Below, piece by piece: positions 10,301 through 17,537 of a stretch of 22,265 bases of DNA (the stretch's first letter is position 1; every line of letters begins with the position of its first letter). The notes beneath the pieces are model-generated. The model made no database searches. It worked only from the letters and a program-made list of their open reading frames with translations, and was not told where the DNA came from. Origin of the DNA: Chara braunii (lineage: Eukaryota > Streptophyta > Charophyceae > Charales > Characeae); assembly GCA_003427395.1 (NCBI GenBank), contig BFEA01000694.1, forward strand, positions 46,436 through 68,700. Reading direction: 5' to 3'. Position numbers and translations under genes: made by a program.

Positions 10301-11037
10301 ACATATTTGGACATCTCAGCGCCTGCATCAAGGCACCAAAGAAATCGCCAGATAATAGCCCACTCAGGCTCTCTCGCAATAGTCTTGTCACTGAGGACGA
10401 TGGAAGCAGTGGCGGTTGGGGAAGCATCATCCCGATCCTCGACCAGTTTATGAACTCCATGAAGGCGAACTTTGTGCTCCCTGTCCTTGTGAGGAAACTG
10501 TTCATCCAAATTTTCGGGTTTATGGACATCAATCTTTTCAATAGCATAATTATGAGGAGGGAGTGCTGCTCCTACAGCAACGGTGAGTTCATCATGGAGG
10601 GGCTGATGGAGATCAAGCTCTGGCTGGACGACAGAGAACAGTACGCTGGCGGCGCCTGGGAGGAGCTTGCCCACATCAGGCAGGCGGCCGACTTCCTGGT
10701 CTACAAGCAGAAGTCTTCGGCAAGTGCAGATGAACTGATCGCCAACCTGTGCTCAAGTCTCACCATCCACCAGATTCACCGTCTTGCATCGCTCTACGTT
10801 GATAACACAAACATGCGTCCTGGATTGTCGCCAGAGGTGCTTCAAACGCTAGCCGACAAGAGCCATAGTTCGTTTGCCGACTCCTGCATGCTTGCTGACG
10901 ATGAAAGAATACCGTTTTCTGTGGATGAGATCATCGATGATGCAGCCTTATCGACGAGGGAAGTGATGGAAGTGCAGGCTCCCACCATGCTGAGAGAGAA
11001 TCCGTCCTTCCGCTTTCTTGTCGATGTCACCGATTGA
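4318..11037 (+). CDS. Class XI myosin heavy chain, Chara-type, single uninterrupted frame (2239 aa)
   Basis: ATP-driven actin motor of the plant/algal class XI family, which moves organelles and endoplasmic reticulum to drive cytoplasmic streaming. Domains seen: SH3-like N-terminus (about residues 7-55, GSPVWVED start typical of the class); motor (about 60-745) with P-loop GESGAGKT 155-162, switch I NNNSSRFG 213-220, switch II DIYGFE 438-443, acidic TEDS-site residue E386, a Gly/Lys loop 2 (about 594-615) and [11 protein letters not shown] in the SH1 helix; six IQ-like motifs (about 746-890); coiled coil (about 890-1370) interrupted by Pro-rich stretches near 1253-1264 and 1314-1318; Asn-Pro-Met-Met-Ala repeats (about 1393-1464) inside a Met-rich linker to about 1543; basic stretch (about 1549-1572); Q7 (1646-1652) then Glu-rich; globular DIL-type tail (about 1840-2239). 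The start is the first ATG, with A at -3 and G at +4, and matches the family N-terminus. TGA is followed by an in-frame TAA. Land-plant relatives are ~1,500 aa with many introns. The extra ~700 aa lie in the linker, as expected for long Chara myosins. All catalytic motifs are intact, so it is probably functional. Confidence 0.96.
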   Translation: MAEQVAIGSPVWVEDAEDMWIEAVVMKIEAKKITSKNIKGTIVESSPEMVHPRDEDTKPLGVEDMTRLSYLHEPGVLDNLLRRYMEKEIYTYTGNICIAINPFQAVPHLVGTQLMEIFKNSQPGEVTQPHVYAVADRAYKAMLDEGQSQSILVSGESGAGKTEATKLIMNYLAFMGGRSGGAASSGGVRTVEQKVLESNPLLEAFGNAKTVRNNNSSRFGKFVEIQFNGTKISGAAVRTYLLERSRVTQVSTPERSYHCFYQLCAGASEEDRAKMKIGKASDYHYLNQSECFEVPRIDDKEEYSITRNAMDVVGISEEEQDGIFRIVAAILHLGNIEFAPGKDADSSKIADEKSRYHLEACAELLACDPNLLEYSLIQRVMMTGTEKIKKLLNKTAALGSRDALAKTLYAKMFDWLVQKVNVSIGQDATSTTLVGVLDIYGFESFKVNSFEQLCINLTNEKLQQHFNNHVFKMEQQEYIREEINWSNIDFVDNIDVLDLIEKKPVGIIALLDEACMLPKSTPESFAAKLYGSFDKHKRFGKHKFKKTLFRIDHFAGEVEYSTETFIEKNKDFVITEHQELLMNSKDPFIRDVYPPPPEEPKQGGGKGGSKSSFSSIGTRFKQQLQSLMETLNATEPHYVRCVKPNQLLKPLNFDKRIVLQQLRCSGVMEAVRISCAGFPTRRTFFEFQDRFKVLYPDVVAQCGEDYRLACVKVLERTGLEDYQIGKTKVFLRAGQMATLDARRQTILNAAAKRIGRRVRTFLAREEYLRWRAGATVMQTRWRGVMAFNLFTWLRQMAAATEMQRYVRGMQAFGRYREMKAASIRVQAAVRSLCAKNELHRLQEHRAASIMQANWRACFASKCYKEVLSSSVVFQSAWRSKNARADLRDLKELASEIAVLTDVKQKLEGDLSGLQQELTKEVGTRTDLEAQRAAEVTSLESTTEEVCKDVSATKAEIGKGREKHAEDLREIKQRSEEDLEVGLSAELPPQAKKTIEGLKQTNEQFKKASEAATARIAAAMAKVTAAETATNECLNEMTEVNAAAAALRAQKAKEDAEAIAEMKAEIAKLEVDSKRLRSENTSLARVARRLDHLETQVEKFRDEEYEASNVDTTEIDELRRTVADVVEIDPKEIESLRKKADSVAALEGEEEKLQDDIRKAPKIDPEEVERLKQQVQKWEEEAAAAAAAVDAAKRAAEAKTAELESLRAEVTRMNGIQADLVKMKSTLVSISVRQCLDAAEMEAIKEEAKRSVVIPPPPEPPVVPLAEILALKTDAQKVPALEIELQSLKAQSQKVLTLEAENSTLREQAARAAEPPPPPQPSAAAPSPYGAAPQGSPVAVMAASGHQQHMTPPGSPPMDAMRVSAEGPLSAQGTATVSQMRAGAVGMHPQSSMASNPMTPMMANPMMANAMANPMMANPMANPMANPMMANQMMANPMMANPMMANPMMANPMMANPMMANPMMAMQTNPMAQLMAMQMGMLNPMAAMMGFNPFMNPMMEQMGMSMGPMGHMGMMNPMAAMMMSQMGGGMDIPGMGPAAQSMAGSTADKSNSNIKKKNAATSTGKKSSSKKRVAAADGSTGTTKSGRNAAAASTNGLGMGGMGFGGMANFFNPMARMQEMFKMMQAQSSNASGSQNRDKDEEGNAEQQQQQQQEEEEEEDEEEEQLSLPNAMGADKLRMSRESRLHSKGRTSRGKSGNAALYRESVADLRSLRREKGREGMMGEGRLVRGKKMTDATRVAARAQRHSIADLSFAHATKGTPVHASERGSATSREALPQGNGGESTVEDDYKEAAAAENAEPNGDASAPLVPDTSAAVEAPEPVTPLIRSRTDVRMSQDQKKRRAMMEQIQRDQGLLVQSIMQDVGFEHGIPVAAAVVFRCLLHWHSFESEHTRVFSRIINVVVSGIQTTMDSNDGLGYWLSNTSVLLVLMQQTLRFSSGRRSLSRKSMIYGSGKGHLGMEMAKNIEGQRPAMVFKQQVNACLERAFGIIRDNVTKDIFGHLSACIKAPKKSPDNSPLRLSRNSLVTEDDGSSGGWGSIIPILDQFMNSMKANFVLPVLVRKLFIQIFGFMDINLFNSIIMRRECCSYSNGEFIMEGLMEIKLWLDDREQYAGGAWEELAHIRQAADFLVYKQKSSASADELIANLCSSLTIHQIHRLASLYVDNTNMRPGLSPEVLQTLADKSHSSFADSCMLADDERIPFSVDEIIDDAALSTREVMEVQAPTMLRENPSFRFLVDVTD
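8497..8709 (+). repeat. 15-bp coding minisatellite (Asn-Pro-Met-Met-Ala) in the myosin linker
   Basis: Within the myosin frame the unit AATCCGATGATGGCC encodes NPMMA. From 8620 to 8709 six 15-bp units stand head to tail with only third-position changes. Upstream, shorter and variant units (NPMA, NAMA, NQMMA) extend the array back to about 8497. All length changes are multiples of three, so the frame is kept. The near-identity of the last six units implies recent slippage or unequal exchange. The surrounding protein to about residue 1543 stays rich in Met, Gly, Asn and Pro, suggesting a disordered spacer between coiled coil and cargo tail. Confidence 0.93.
9253..9309 (+). repeat. CAG/GAG codon runs (Gln7 then Glu-rich) in the myosin
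   Basis: Seven CAG codons (residues 1646-1652) are followed by a run of GAG codons broken by one GAC. Together they encode a polyglutamine-polyglutamate block in the low-complexity linker ahead of the globular tail. Such trinucleotide runs are slippage-prone, and strain length variation is expected. Confidence 0.9.
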
Positions 11038-11376
11038 TAACAATACCTGCCTCATGCGGCCGCTTCAGCTTTGGTGTGAAAGAGTATGAACGCCTTTGCG
11101 CTGTTTCCTCTCTCACACTCTATCGCTATCCATGCATTTCCTTTGAGCATATGCCTGAAAAGGGACGAGTCAAGGGAGAAGGCATATAGAGCAGGGAGAA
11201 ACCCGACCTGCGATCGGTGGCAAGCTGTGCAGAATTGTGTTTCGGACAGCTGCCAGGCCGACTGGTGTCAGCATGCAAACAGGCACTGGCCACTACGGGA
11301 AAGCAACGGACGGATTTCATCTGGAAGTTCCACTACCTTAGGATATACCCAACTCTACCCTGCCCGAGGGTATAAC

Positions 11377-11417
<41 letters not shown>

Positions 11418-11633
11418 CACCATAAATGTGGTCCTGTGCACGTCCAAATGCATGCTAGGTTCTTTTCTCTGGCAGCGCCCTCGGGGTGCACCGAAGTTTG
11501 AGCTCTGTGGAAGAAATATGGTAGCGTGCATGGCCCATGGATCGTAATGTGGGTTACTTGCCGCAGACAGGCAACAATACGGTGGGTGCACTAGTGTTGG
11601 ATGCATTACGTGATATGCAACCATACAAATATG
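11038..11633 (+). other. 3' flank of the myosin, no gene
   Basis: Begins with an in-frame second stop (TAA) and presumably holds the 3' untranslated region. A CT microsatellite sits at 11380-11415. No canonical AATAAA and no poly(A) tract follow the stop, so there is no direct sign of a retroposed mRNA 3' end. Open frames here are short and have no recognisable product. Confidence 0.5.
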
Positions 11634-12480
11634 GTGCCAACTAGCTGCTCGTTTACGTACATCATTCATTGCATTCAATGTTGTTGTACTCACATGCACA
11701 AGTACGCCACCTCTGTTACGTCCTTCATCATTATCCGTTGCCTGCCGTACTATGTCATGTACAGCAGGGACGGGCGAGTGTTATGTAGAATATCCGTCCA
11801 TATTGCACTTCCACTGGCAAGAACGCATGTGCTACCCGCCATTCCACTCTGCATACTGGCATATCTAATGGATGGTGCCTAGCCGTCTTTGTGCTCAGAT
11901 GGTTCGAGATCATCGTCGCTTATCGGTCGAATCGAGTCAATCTCACGTGAGTGAACCGTGACAATGTCGACATTCTTTCGTTATATTCTTTCACAGAAGC
12001 ACAAAGCGTGGAGTGTTCCGAGAAGTCACAGAGGTGGTTGCCTCCTTTTTGTGCGTGCAACGGCTCCGCACAAACGGGCACCAACTAGCCTTCTTGTTTA
12101 CGTACATCATTCATTGCGTTTAATGCCGTCGTGCGCGCATCCATACGCAAGACACCGGCGTCGTTATCCGTAGCCTCTGTACTTAACGTCATGTACAGCA
12201 GTTACCGACCTGACGGTTGACTGTTATGTACAATATCCATCCCATGTTACACTTACACACACGGGCAAGACGCATGCGCATGCACGTGCGCATGCGCTAC
12301 CCACTGATATTCCACTGCGTACTGGCAATCGTTTGCTCATTTGTTTAAGGTCAGTAGTTATCCGTCGAATCGAGTCGGCCTCATCTCTGCGGAGTGAGAA
12401 TGTCAAGTTTTTTAAATTGTCTCACAGAAAGTTAGAAACACCACGCGTGGAGTGACGAAAGTCACAAAGGCGGTTGCCGG
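11634..12480. repeat. Diverged ~405-bp tandem duplication
   Basis: Copy A (about 11634-12043) and copy B (about 12077-12480) align along their length. Shared blocks in order: CCAACTAGC, TTTACGTACATCATTCATTG, TCATGTACAGCAG, GTTATGTA-AATATCC, TTCCACT-C-TACTGGCA, TCGAATCGAGTC, CACAGAA, GCGTGGAGTG and GTCACA-AGG-GGTTGCC. Many substitutions and small indels separate them. Neither copy has a conserved open frame, and the origin is unknown. Confidence 0.85.
12271..12297. other. 27-bp alternating pyrimidine-purine tract (Z-DNA prone)
   Basis: Every base from 12271 to 12297 alternates pyrimidine/purine (CGCATGCGCATG...), and the tract is nearly palindromic around CACGTG. It lies inside copy B of the 405-bp duplication and is absent from copy A. 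Confidence 0.8.
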
Positions 12481-12489
12481 GACCGTTCT

Positions 12490-13029
12490 CCCCCCCCCCC
12501 CCCCCCCCCCCCGCCTCCACATGCATGTTTTACGACGCAACAGGTTCTGTTTGTCAGCCTCTAGCCGTCGCGTTGCCAAATTCTCCCATTAGCCATCATC
12601 ACGCACAAGGAGGCTGACGTGGGCATGGTGCAGCTTGTGGAATGAACCAAGTATTGACATATGAGACGTGTAGGATGCGGTGGAGAACAGCTACGTGCAG
12701 GTTGCTGGGTGATCAGGAAGGGAGGATGGGAGACTCGAGGGAGAACTGAAGAGCTATTGACAGAGATGAATATTGATGCTAGCTAGGGTTATATACATGT
12801 CAGGCGACTGTTTTGTGCTCTATCTAGTCAGAGCTCGACATTGACGAGGATTGCATGCCATCAACGAATAGGATTACATCTTCTGCATGGCATTCCGTAG
12901 AGGCGTAAAAGAAAGTGTGCTTGCTTGGTTCTTGAACTTCTCATTATTATTATTATTATTTATAAAGAAGAAGCGATGGATGGAGGTAGCATACAGCAGC
13001 AGCAGCAGCAGCAGAGGGATGTATCTCCA
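12490..13029. other. Intergenic stretch with poly-C, TTA and CAG runs
   Basis: Contains 23 consecutive C (12490-12512), a TTA run (about 12943-12961) and a short CAG run (about 12996-13013). No gene, RNA or structured repeat recognised elsewhere in the stretch. Confidence 0.6.
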
Positions 13030-13540
13030 TTCTGTATCAGGTTTGTAATGTGATTTGCACCAATTCGAAGAAGAAGAAGAAGATGCCTGCCCAGCTGCTG
13101 TGATTTGAATGTCAGTCTTGAAGTGATTCAGGGTATACATACGGGGGTGCTTTGTCAAAGACTAAGGGATTTGTCTTCAATCCAGTCAGGTCAGGTGTTT
13201 CGGGGCTTGGAACGATCGTTATCAACGTGAAGGAGGAGGAGGAGCATGATGATTGCCTCGAACTGAAGAAGAAGCTGTCCGCGCAGCAGTTGTGATTTGA
13301 ATGCAAGTCTTGGAATGAGTGAGTCGGTGTACTTGCGGGGGAATTTTCTTTTTCGTGAAGTCAAGGGATTTGTCTTCGTTCCAGTCAGGTCAGATGGTTC
13401 GGGGTTTGTAACGATTGCCAACCAGCTTGAAGAAGAAGAAGAAGAAGAAGAAGAAGAAGGTGCCCGTTCAGCAGCTGCTGTGCGTCGAATGTCGGTCTCT
13501 AAGTGATTCAGGATTCCACACTGGGACTTTGTTGACCTAC
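13030..13540. repeat. Three-unit ~190-bp tandem repeat with GAA runs
   Basis: Units begin near 13030, 13200 and 13390. Each runs through GGTTTGTAA-G-TT-CCA..., a GAA/GAG run, a GCAGCTGCTGTG-type block, ATTTGAATGTCAGTCTT and (in two units) GGGATTTGTCTTC and CCAGTCAGGTCAG. Unit spacing is about 185-195 bp. The GAA run grows from four to about nine copies across the units. No conserved frame. Confidence 0.8.
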
Positions 13541-13754
13541 TGAATGTGGCCGTAATCGAAGTCAGATACGTGCATTCCCAGCAGTTGCAATTTGAGAATG
13601 CTCTTAGCTCCTCTTCTTTCGTTTTTCCCGCTTTGGTTCATTTACACGAAGGCTGCTCTGTTGGAACGAGACAGGGTACACACACCACTGCAATCGAGGG
13701 TAGAACTGCGTGTGCTTTACTGTGGCGGCTACTGAATGTGGCTGTAATCGAAGG

Positions 13755-13880
13755 CAGATGCGTTCATTCCCAGCAGTCACAATTGATGTCAGATACGTTC
13801 ATTCCCAGCAGTCACAATTGAAGTCAGATACGTTCACTCCCAACAGTCCCCATTGACGTCAGATACGTTCATTCCCGGCG
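13755..13880. repeat. 35-bp tandem repeat, four units
   Basis: CAGATACGTTCATTCCCAGC followed by AGTCACAATTGAAGT repeats with an exact 35-bp period starting at 13755, 13790, 13825 and 13860; the last unit is cut short. An isolated related unit lies at about 13545-13600. There are no spacers, so it is not a CRISPR array. Confidence 0.9.
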
Positions 13881-14097
13881 CCAAGGGTACACACTGCGTT
13901 CGCTTTACAGTGGCGCCTTCTACAGGACAGTTCATGCTCTGGGAAGAGTAGAGCAAGTGTGGGCAATCGCCGGACAAGTGCTCCTGAGGCAGTGTGTTCG
14001 TTCCTGCCTGATTCAGAACCTAAATTTAGCGCTGGCCGATCCATCTCCCTCACAAGATGTCATTTCCCCGTCCTACCGGCAAGTAGGCAAGTACGGC

Positions 14098-14150
14098 GGG
14101 AGGAGCGAGGGAGGAGGGAGGGAGGAGGGAGGGAGGGAGGGAGGTTAGGG
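14098..14150 (+). other. G-rich tract with a G-quadruplex motif
   Basis: GGGAGGGAGGGAGGG at 14127-14141 has four G-triplets with single-base loops, the arrangement that forms very stable parallel quadruplexes. More GGGAGG units precede it. The rest of 13881-14480 shows no gene. Confidence 0.75.
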
Positions 14151-14479
14151 TTGTAGCCGCTTCCCTGGCTGTCATTTCTGTCATTGCCGGATTGGGGTCG
14201 CAGCTACTTCGCCTGTATGTGCACGGAGCTATATTCTCCATAAAAAATCAATTTCGGTGCGCATTTTTCAGCGCTTTCACTACTATCCGTGGCTCTCTTG
14301 CTGTGGCTTCCTTCTGTCTCATGTCGATTCTTTGCCTTCCTGTGCTCTTGCTTTATTTTTTTTCTTTACTCTTTTTTTTTGTGCGATTGCATATTGTTCT
14401 TCTGCGTTTAACTTTTGTACTGCGAGTTGGTCATGATTCGAGCTGCAGTACTTGCCATCCATAAGACTACGACACAACA

Positions 14480-15025
14480 CTCTACATGCATTTGGACGCA
14501 CTCTGGACCAGGTGCATTCGGAAGAGTCCAACAAGAAAAAAACTTATCGGAATTGGAAAGCGTCCAAATGCTGCATGGAGAGTGCTGTGCAGTGGAGCGA
14601 GGCCCCCATTGTCCTGTGAGTTTGCCTTGTGCCATTGTCGTGCAGGCTGGTCCGCCTCATTGCCGAAGCATGGTTGTGTTGTTGCGGAACCATGGTTGTG
14701 CCGGACCCGAACGACGGACCATTATTCGTTGGATTTGGCTGCGAACTGCCAGATGGACCTCACTCACTCAGCCAAAATACGTCTGTATGGCAACAATCCT
14801 GGATAACATTTCTTTTCTCAGATTGTTTTAATTTCTTTTCAAGTTGGAATTTCTTTTGGGAGGTTGGGGGGTGGGGGGACGGGGCCAGACACCCTGGACT
14901 GGACACCAGACCCGGACATCCAGCCCAGACCGTCTGGACTGCGGTCCGGGCGTCCGGACTGCACCTGGTCCAGAGTGCATTTCCAATACCGATAGCGTCT
15001 GGACTGGGGTCCAGGCGTCTGGACC
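14480..15025. repeat. Cluster of GTCTGGAC-type direct and inverted repeats
   Basis: A hairpin spans about 14483-14579 (CATGCATTTGGACGC against GCGTCCAAATGCTGCATG). Downstream, GTCTGGACTGCGGTCCGGGC (from 14932) is repeated directly as GTCTGGACTGGGGTCCAGGC (from 14997). The block GCACTCTGGACCAGGTGCA near 14500 reappears inverted near 14955-14975. The open frames across this region (up to 175 codons) follow the repeats and match nothing recognised. Confidence 0.7.
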
Positions 15026-15238
15026 GTAACCATGAGCTGAACCCTTGTGCTGCATTTGGTCCTGTAAGTTGGATTATGTCATTTGCCGAATTTGGTTTAT
15101 GCCATTTGCCGAATTCTGAATTCTTGTGCTATGACTCTTGCGTCGTGGATCATTAATTAACAGTCCTAATGTGCGCATGGAGAGCAAGATGTGCCTCGGG
15201 AAGGAAACGACATAACTTTTGGATTCCCGCAAGCTATG

Positions 15239-15302
15239 CTACCTTCTTCCCCCGAATACACTGTACGTACGGCCATTATAGCTATTCGGGAGAAGAAGGT
15301 AG
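15239..15302. mobile_element. MITE-like hairpin element, copy 2 (short)
   Basis: 64 bp. Ends CTACCTTCTTCCCCCGAATA and TATTCGGGAGAAGAAGGTAG are inverted repeats with one mismatch. Same family as 3484-3598 and 20470-20558. It sits 24 bp upstream of a U6-like sequence. Confidence 0.87.
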
Positions 15303-15326
15303 TAATTATTATATTATTTCAGAATG

Positions 15327-15422
15327 GTCCTACGGGACATCCGTTGAAATTGGAAGGATACAGAGAAGGAAGATTAGCATGGCCCCTGCACAAGGATGAC
15401 ACTCAGAAATCGAGAAACGGTG
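15327..15422 (+). pseudogene. U6 snRNA-like sequence, copy 1 (near full length)
   Basis: Recognisable U6 spliceosomal RNA. A 5' stem-loop GTCCTACGGGAC is followed by ATCCGTTGAAATTGGAA, GGATACAGAG (the invariant ACAGAG hexamer at 15360-15365), AGATTAGCATGGCCCCTGCA, CAAGGATGACAC and AAATCGAGAAACGG. It differs from the conserved core by an apparent 3-base insertion between ACAGAG and the AGC triad, a spacing that is normally fixed, so it is probably a pseudogene. No TATA element or plant-type upstream sequence element is visible, and a MITE lies just upstream. No T-run ends it. Not protein coding. Confidence 0.8.
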
Positions 15423-15553
15423 GCAGACACTTAAAACTGGAACTAGGAGAAGAAAAGTCTCCAGAAAATCGAGAAATCCTGACAAAAATGTTCGTTGAAA
15501 AAATAAAAAAAGGGTTCATTTACCCTCACGAAAAAAAAAAGGAAGGTTTGGAT

Positions 15554-15810
15554 AGACAAAAAAACATCACATGAAAACCTTGGCACCTGTGTTACTAGCC
15601 GGGCGGCCCGGGATGCCTCAGATGGGCCCGGGCGGCTCGGTTGGGCCGCGCCCGGGTAAAGTCCCGGTCAAGGTCCCAGGCAGTCCCAGAGCGAAAAACA
15701 AAACGAAAAAATGAAAAAAAAAAAAAAAAGGGAGAAAATATATTGCGTGCAGAGTTGCAAACCAAAAATCTTTTGCCCGAGGGCGACCACAAAATTCGCT
15801 ACGGAATCCG
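15554..15810. repeat. Dispersed repeat with GC-rich palindromic head, copy 1
   Basis: GAAAACCT...TACTAGCCGGGCGGCCCGG, a second GGGCCCGGGCGG block, then AAAAC-rich sequence and TTTTGCCCGAGGGCGACCAC. The copy at 18725-18950 keeps the same order (GAAAACCT, TACCAGCCGGGCCGCCCAGG, GGGCGGCCCGG, AAAAAC tract, TTTTGCCTCAGGGTCACATC). Orientation is the same. Probably a dispersed non-autonomous element; no coding capacity. Confidence 0.7.
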
Positions 15811-16139
15811 AAAATGAAAATAAAAATAAAATTCTAAATTAAATCATAGTAACATCATACCCCGTTACCCGAAGTTTAGCGCGCTCTGAAGCTCCTTCGA
15901 GCCCTTTTGAACCCCGCTTATACCCCATAGACACCCTTTGGTGAGATATCACCAAACTCAGAGATAAGACCGGATTTGGGCACGTCTAAGTGGGCGCAAA
16001 ATTGCCCCAGTGCCAAGGGAAAACAAAAAACAAAATCGACCCCCTTTTGGGTGTCGCCCAGGTACCCCGGGTGGGTCACTCCCCGTGCAAATTCTTACGG
16101 GTTGCCGGGTTCGGGCGACTCGGGCACAGGTTTTCACAG
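15811..16139. other. Unassigned stretch left of the mitochondrial block
   Basis: AT-rich then GC-richer DNA with no recognised gene. The left edge of the mitochondrial sequence cannot be placed precisely. It may lie anywhere between about 15960 and 16232, where the group II-like intron start is seen. Confidence 0.4.
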
Positions 16140-16159
16140 TACGGAGAACCAATGGGAAA

Positions 16160-16232
16160 ATTCGTGACCAACGCCCAGAGAATATGTCGACGAGGGTGCA
16201 GCACTTCGTGTGTCCTCTTACGCACGGCGCAC
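16160..16232 (-). other. Likely 5' part of a group II intron in atp9
   Basis: Starts GTGCGCCGTGCG immediately after the atp9 exon break, fitting the GUGYG group II 5' consensus. Only a short part can be present. Domain structure and the 3' end were not identified, and the far boundary given here is arbitrary. Confidence 0.5.
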
Positions 16233-16377
16233 CATAACCAAATAGTTGCTTCGCCAATGAAGGATTTCGTGCAACAGAATGAATCAAAGAACTAAACACG
16301 TTTCCAATACCTACAGCGGCTCCAGCTAATGCGATTGTTGCACAGCCCGCTCCAATTAATTTTGCACCTTCTAACAT
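16233..16377 (-). pseudogene. atp9: ATP synthase subunit 9 (subunit c), 5' exon only
   Basis: Encodes [11 protein letters not shown]...SLAKQLFGY, the first 48 residues of the mitochondrial F0 proton-ring subunit. This covers the first membrane helix and the polar loop with the [10 protein letters not shown] motif, but not the second helix with the essential Glu. Homology stops after the first base of codon 49. The next bases on the minus strand (from 16232) read GTGCG, the consensus 5' end of a group II intron, so this is probably a natural exon end with the intron and second exon missing. An upstream in-frame ATG at 16407 would add ten residues not found in the family, so the start at 16377 is preferred. 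Confidence 0.92.
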
Positions 16378-16479
16378 AGCCAATTGCCCTCTTCTACTGG
16401 GCCTCATAAAGCATTGCGCAAAGTACGAAATTGGAAAAACACAAAATGGTTAGTGAAGGGCGAAGCTCAGTGTATAAGC

Positions 16480-16550
16480 GGCGCCTTGTTATCACGAATT
16501 CAAGATACAGATTTTAAGTCTGTCGTGTTTACCATTTTCACCAAGTGAGC
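16480..16550 (-). pseudogene. trnL-UAA: tRNA-Leu(UAA), 5' half intact, T-arm lost
   Basis: On the minus strand from 16550: acceptor strand GCTCACT, D-arm region TGGTGAAAATGGTAAACACG, anticodon stem-loop ACAGA-CTTAAAA-TCTGT (16523-16507) giving anticodon UAA (16516-16514). After it a possible variable arm follows, but no T-stem or TTCGA loop. Instead there is a GGCGCCGC element. Then ACTGAGC (ending near 16464) could still pair with the 5' acceptor strand at six of seven positions. This looks like a tRNA disrupted by a GC-rich insertion or deletion in its T-arm. Confidence 0.65.
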
Positions 16551-17068
16551 TTGATTTCAAACTATTGTAGCTATATGCTATATATGGTAAACCAGCCAGG
16601 CGCCTGGACCTGACAATACCACACGTGTTTGTAAGTTACAAACGGGAGTCAGGTGAGTTTGGCGACGAGTCGCTGCGGCGCCCTAAACCAGGCGACTCTG
16701 GCGATAGAGCAGACGCGGCGCATTAAGACGAAGCGTAGAAAGATGCATAAATAAAGCACGTCCGCCGAATGGAGAATGGAATACATACCTTTATCATTTG
16801 TAGCGATTATATGGTCTTAATATGACACGAAGTGTTACCTATCTACTTCTCCGAACACAATATCCTGAGTACCTATGATAGTAACCACATCTGCGAGCAT
16901 GTGATGTTTCGACATAAAATCAAGCCCTTGTAAATGAGCAAAACCAGGTGCTCGAATTTTACAACGATAAGGACGATTGGTTCCGTTGCTAACTAAATAT
17001 ACACCAAATTCTCCTTTGGGTGCTTCTACACAGGTGTACGTAGAAGAAGCTGGTACAGACACACCCTC

Positions 17069-17106
17069 CTGTCTCTTATACACATCTAGATGTGTATAAG
17101 AGACAG
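17069..17106. other. Nextera (Tn5 mosaic-end) mate-pair junction adapter
   Basis: CTGTCTCTTATACACATCT (17069-17087) followed directly by AGATGTGTATAAGAGACAG (17088-17106): the two Tn5 mosaic ends fused as in the Nextera mate-pair circularisation junction. It is a library artefact, not biology. Confidence 0.99.
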
Positions 17107-17218
17107 GTTTACGATCATCCGCTTTGATGTAAAGCTTAAAGTGATGAATTAAGGATTCCATGGATTGTTTCATTTGAGAGCGTGAAGGAGGACAAAGTTT
17201 ACGATCATCCGCTTTGAT
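17107..17218. repeat. 22-bp direct duplication beside the adapter
   Basis: GTTTACGATCATCCGCTTTG plus AT occurs at 17107-17128 and 17197-17218, exactly 90 bp apart. The second is the true nad7 position (IKADDRK). The first is the stub of a mate-pair read carried in with the adapter. Confidence 0.95.
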
Positions 17219-17537
17219 CATGCCACTAGGCATTTGATTCAAGCATTGGACAATGATTCGAAGACTTTGTCGCATTTCTTCAATGTGGACACAATAACGA
17301 TCATAACAATCTCCTCGTGTACCTACGGGTACATCAAATTCTACTTTGTCATAAACATCGTAGGGTGCTGCTTTTCGCAAATCCCAGGAAACCCCTGAAC
17401 CTCTTAACACTCAGGAACACTTCAGCATCTCGTGAAGGCCAACCAACTTCGTTCTGCTCCCTCCTTAAGCGCACCCCAACCCTTCCTGCCCCCTGCCCAT
17501 CCTCCTCTTCTCTACCCTTTCCTTCTCTCCCTATGCC

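Larger units (their letters stand above)
16140..17411 (-). other. Mitochondrial DNA block (NUMT or misassembled mtDNA)
   Basis: Three mitochondrial genes of streptophyte type lie on the minus strand in the order nad7 (3' part), trnL(UAA), atp9 (5' exon). Their protein parts have no internal stops or frameshifts, so the transfer, if real, is recent. The alternative is that mitochondrial reads were used to fill a scaffold gap, which the sequencing adapter inside nad7 favours. Short GCGGCGC motifs recur three times in the spacers (about 16480, 16676, 16716), like the small GC clusters of algal and fungal mitochondrial DNA. Block limits are approximate. Confidence 0.9.
16835..17411 (-). pseudogene. 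nad7: NADH dehydrogenase subunit 7, 3' part, with adapter insertion
   Basis: C-terminal ~172 residues of mitochondrial complex I subunit Nad7 (49-kDa type). The frame runs from [20 protein letters not shown] through [70 protein letters not shown] to the exact C-terminus [14 protein letters not shown] and a stop at 16835. Homology ends abruptly just upstream of LRGSG at about 17411, at an intron edge or a junction. A 60-base insertion (17069-17128) between FKLY and EGVSV adds 20 residues in frame, including [11 protein letters not shown], the translated transposon adapter. It appears to replace the single residue homologues have at that point. The first ~220 residues are absent. Confidence 0.95.

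Noticed and set aside
9979-10674. 231-codon minus-strand frame opposite the myosin tail
   Set aside because: Also an antisense shadow; the plus strand has clear family homology there.
11899-11917. tRNA T-arm-like GATGGTTCGAGATCATC (Pol III box B)
   Set aside because: No A-box, anticodon arm or acceptor stem around it, and the paralogous copy downstream lacks it.
13755-13880. Possible CRISPR-like array
   Set aside because: Units abut with no spacers and the context is eukaryotic; it is a simple tandem repeat.
15191-15574. 127-codon plus-strand frame
   Set aside because: It runs through the MITE and the U6-like sequence, so the frame is accidental.
16377-16407. Upstream ATG extending atp9 by ten residues
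   Set aside because: The family starts at MLEGAK; the extra residues are not part of subunit 9.
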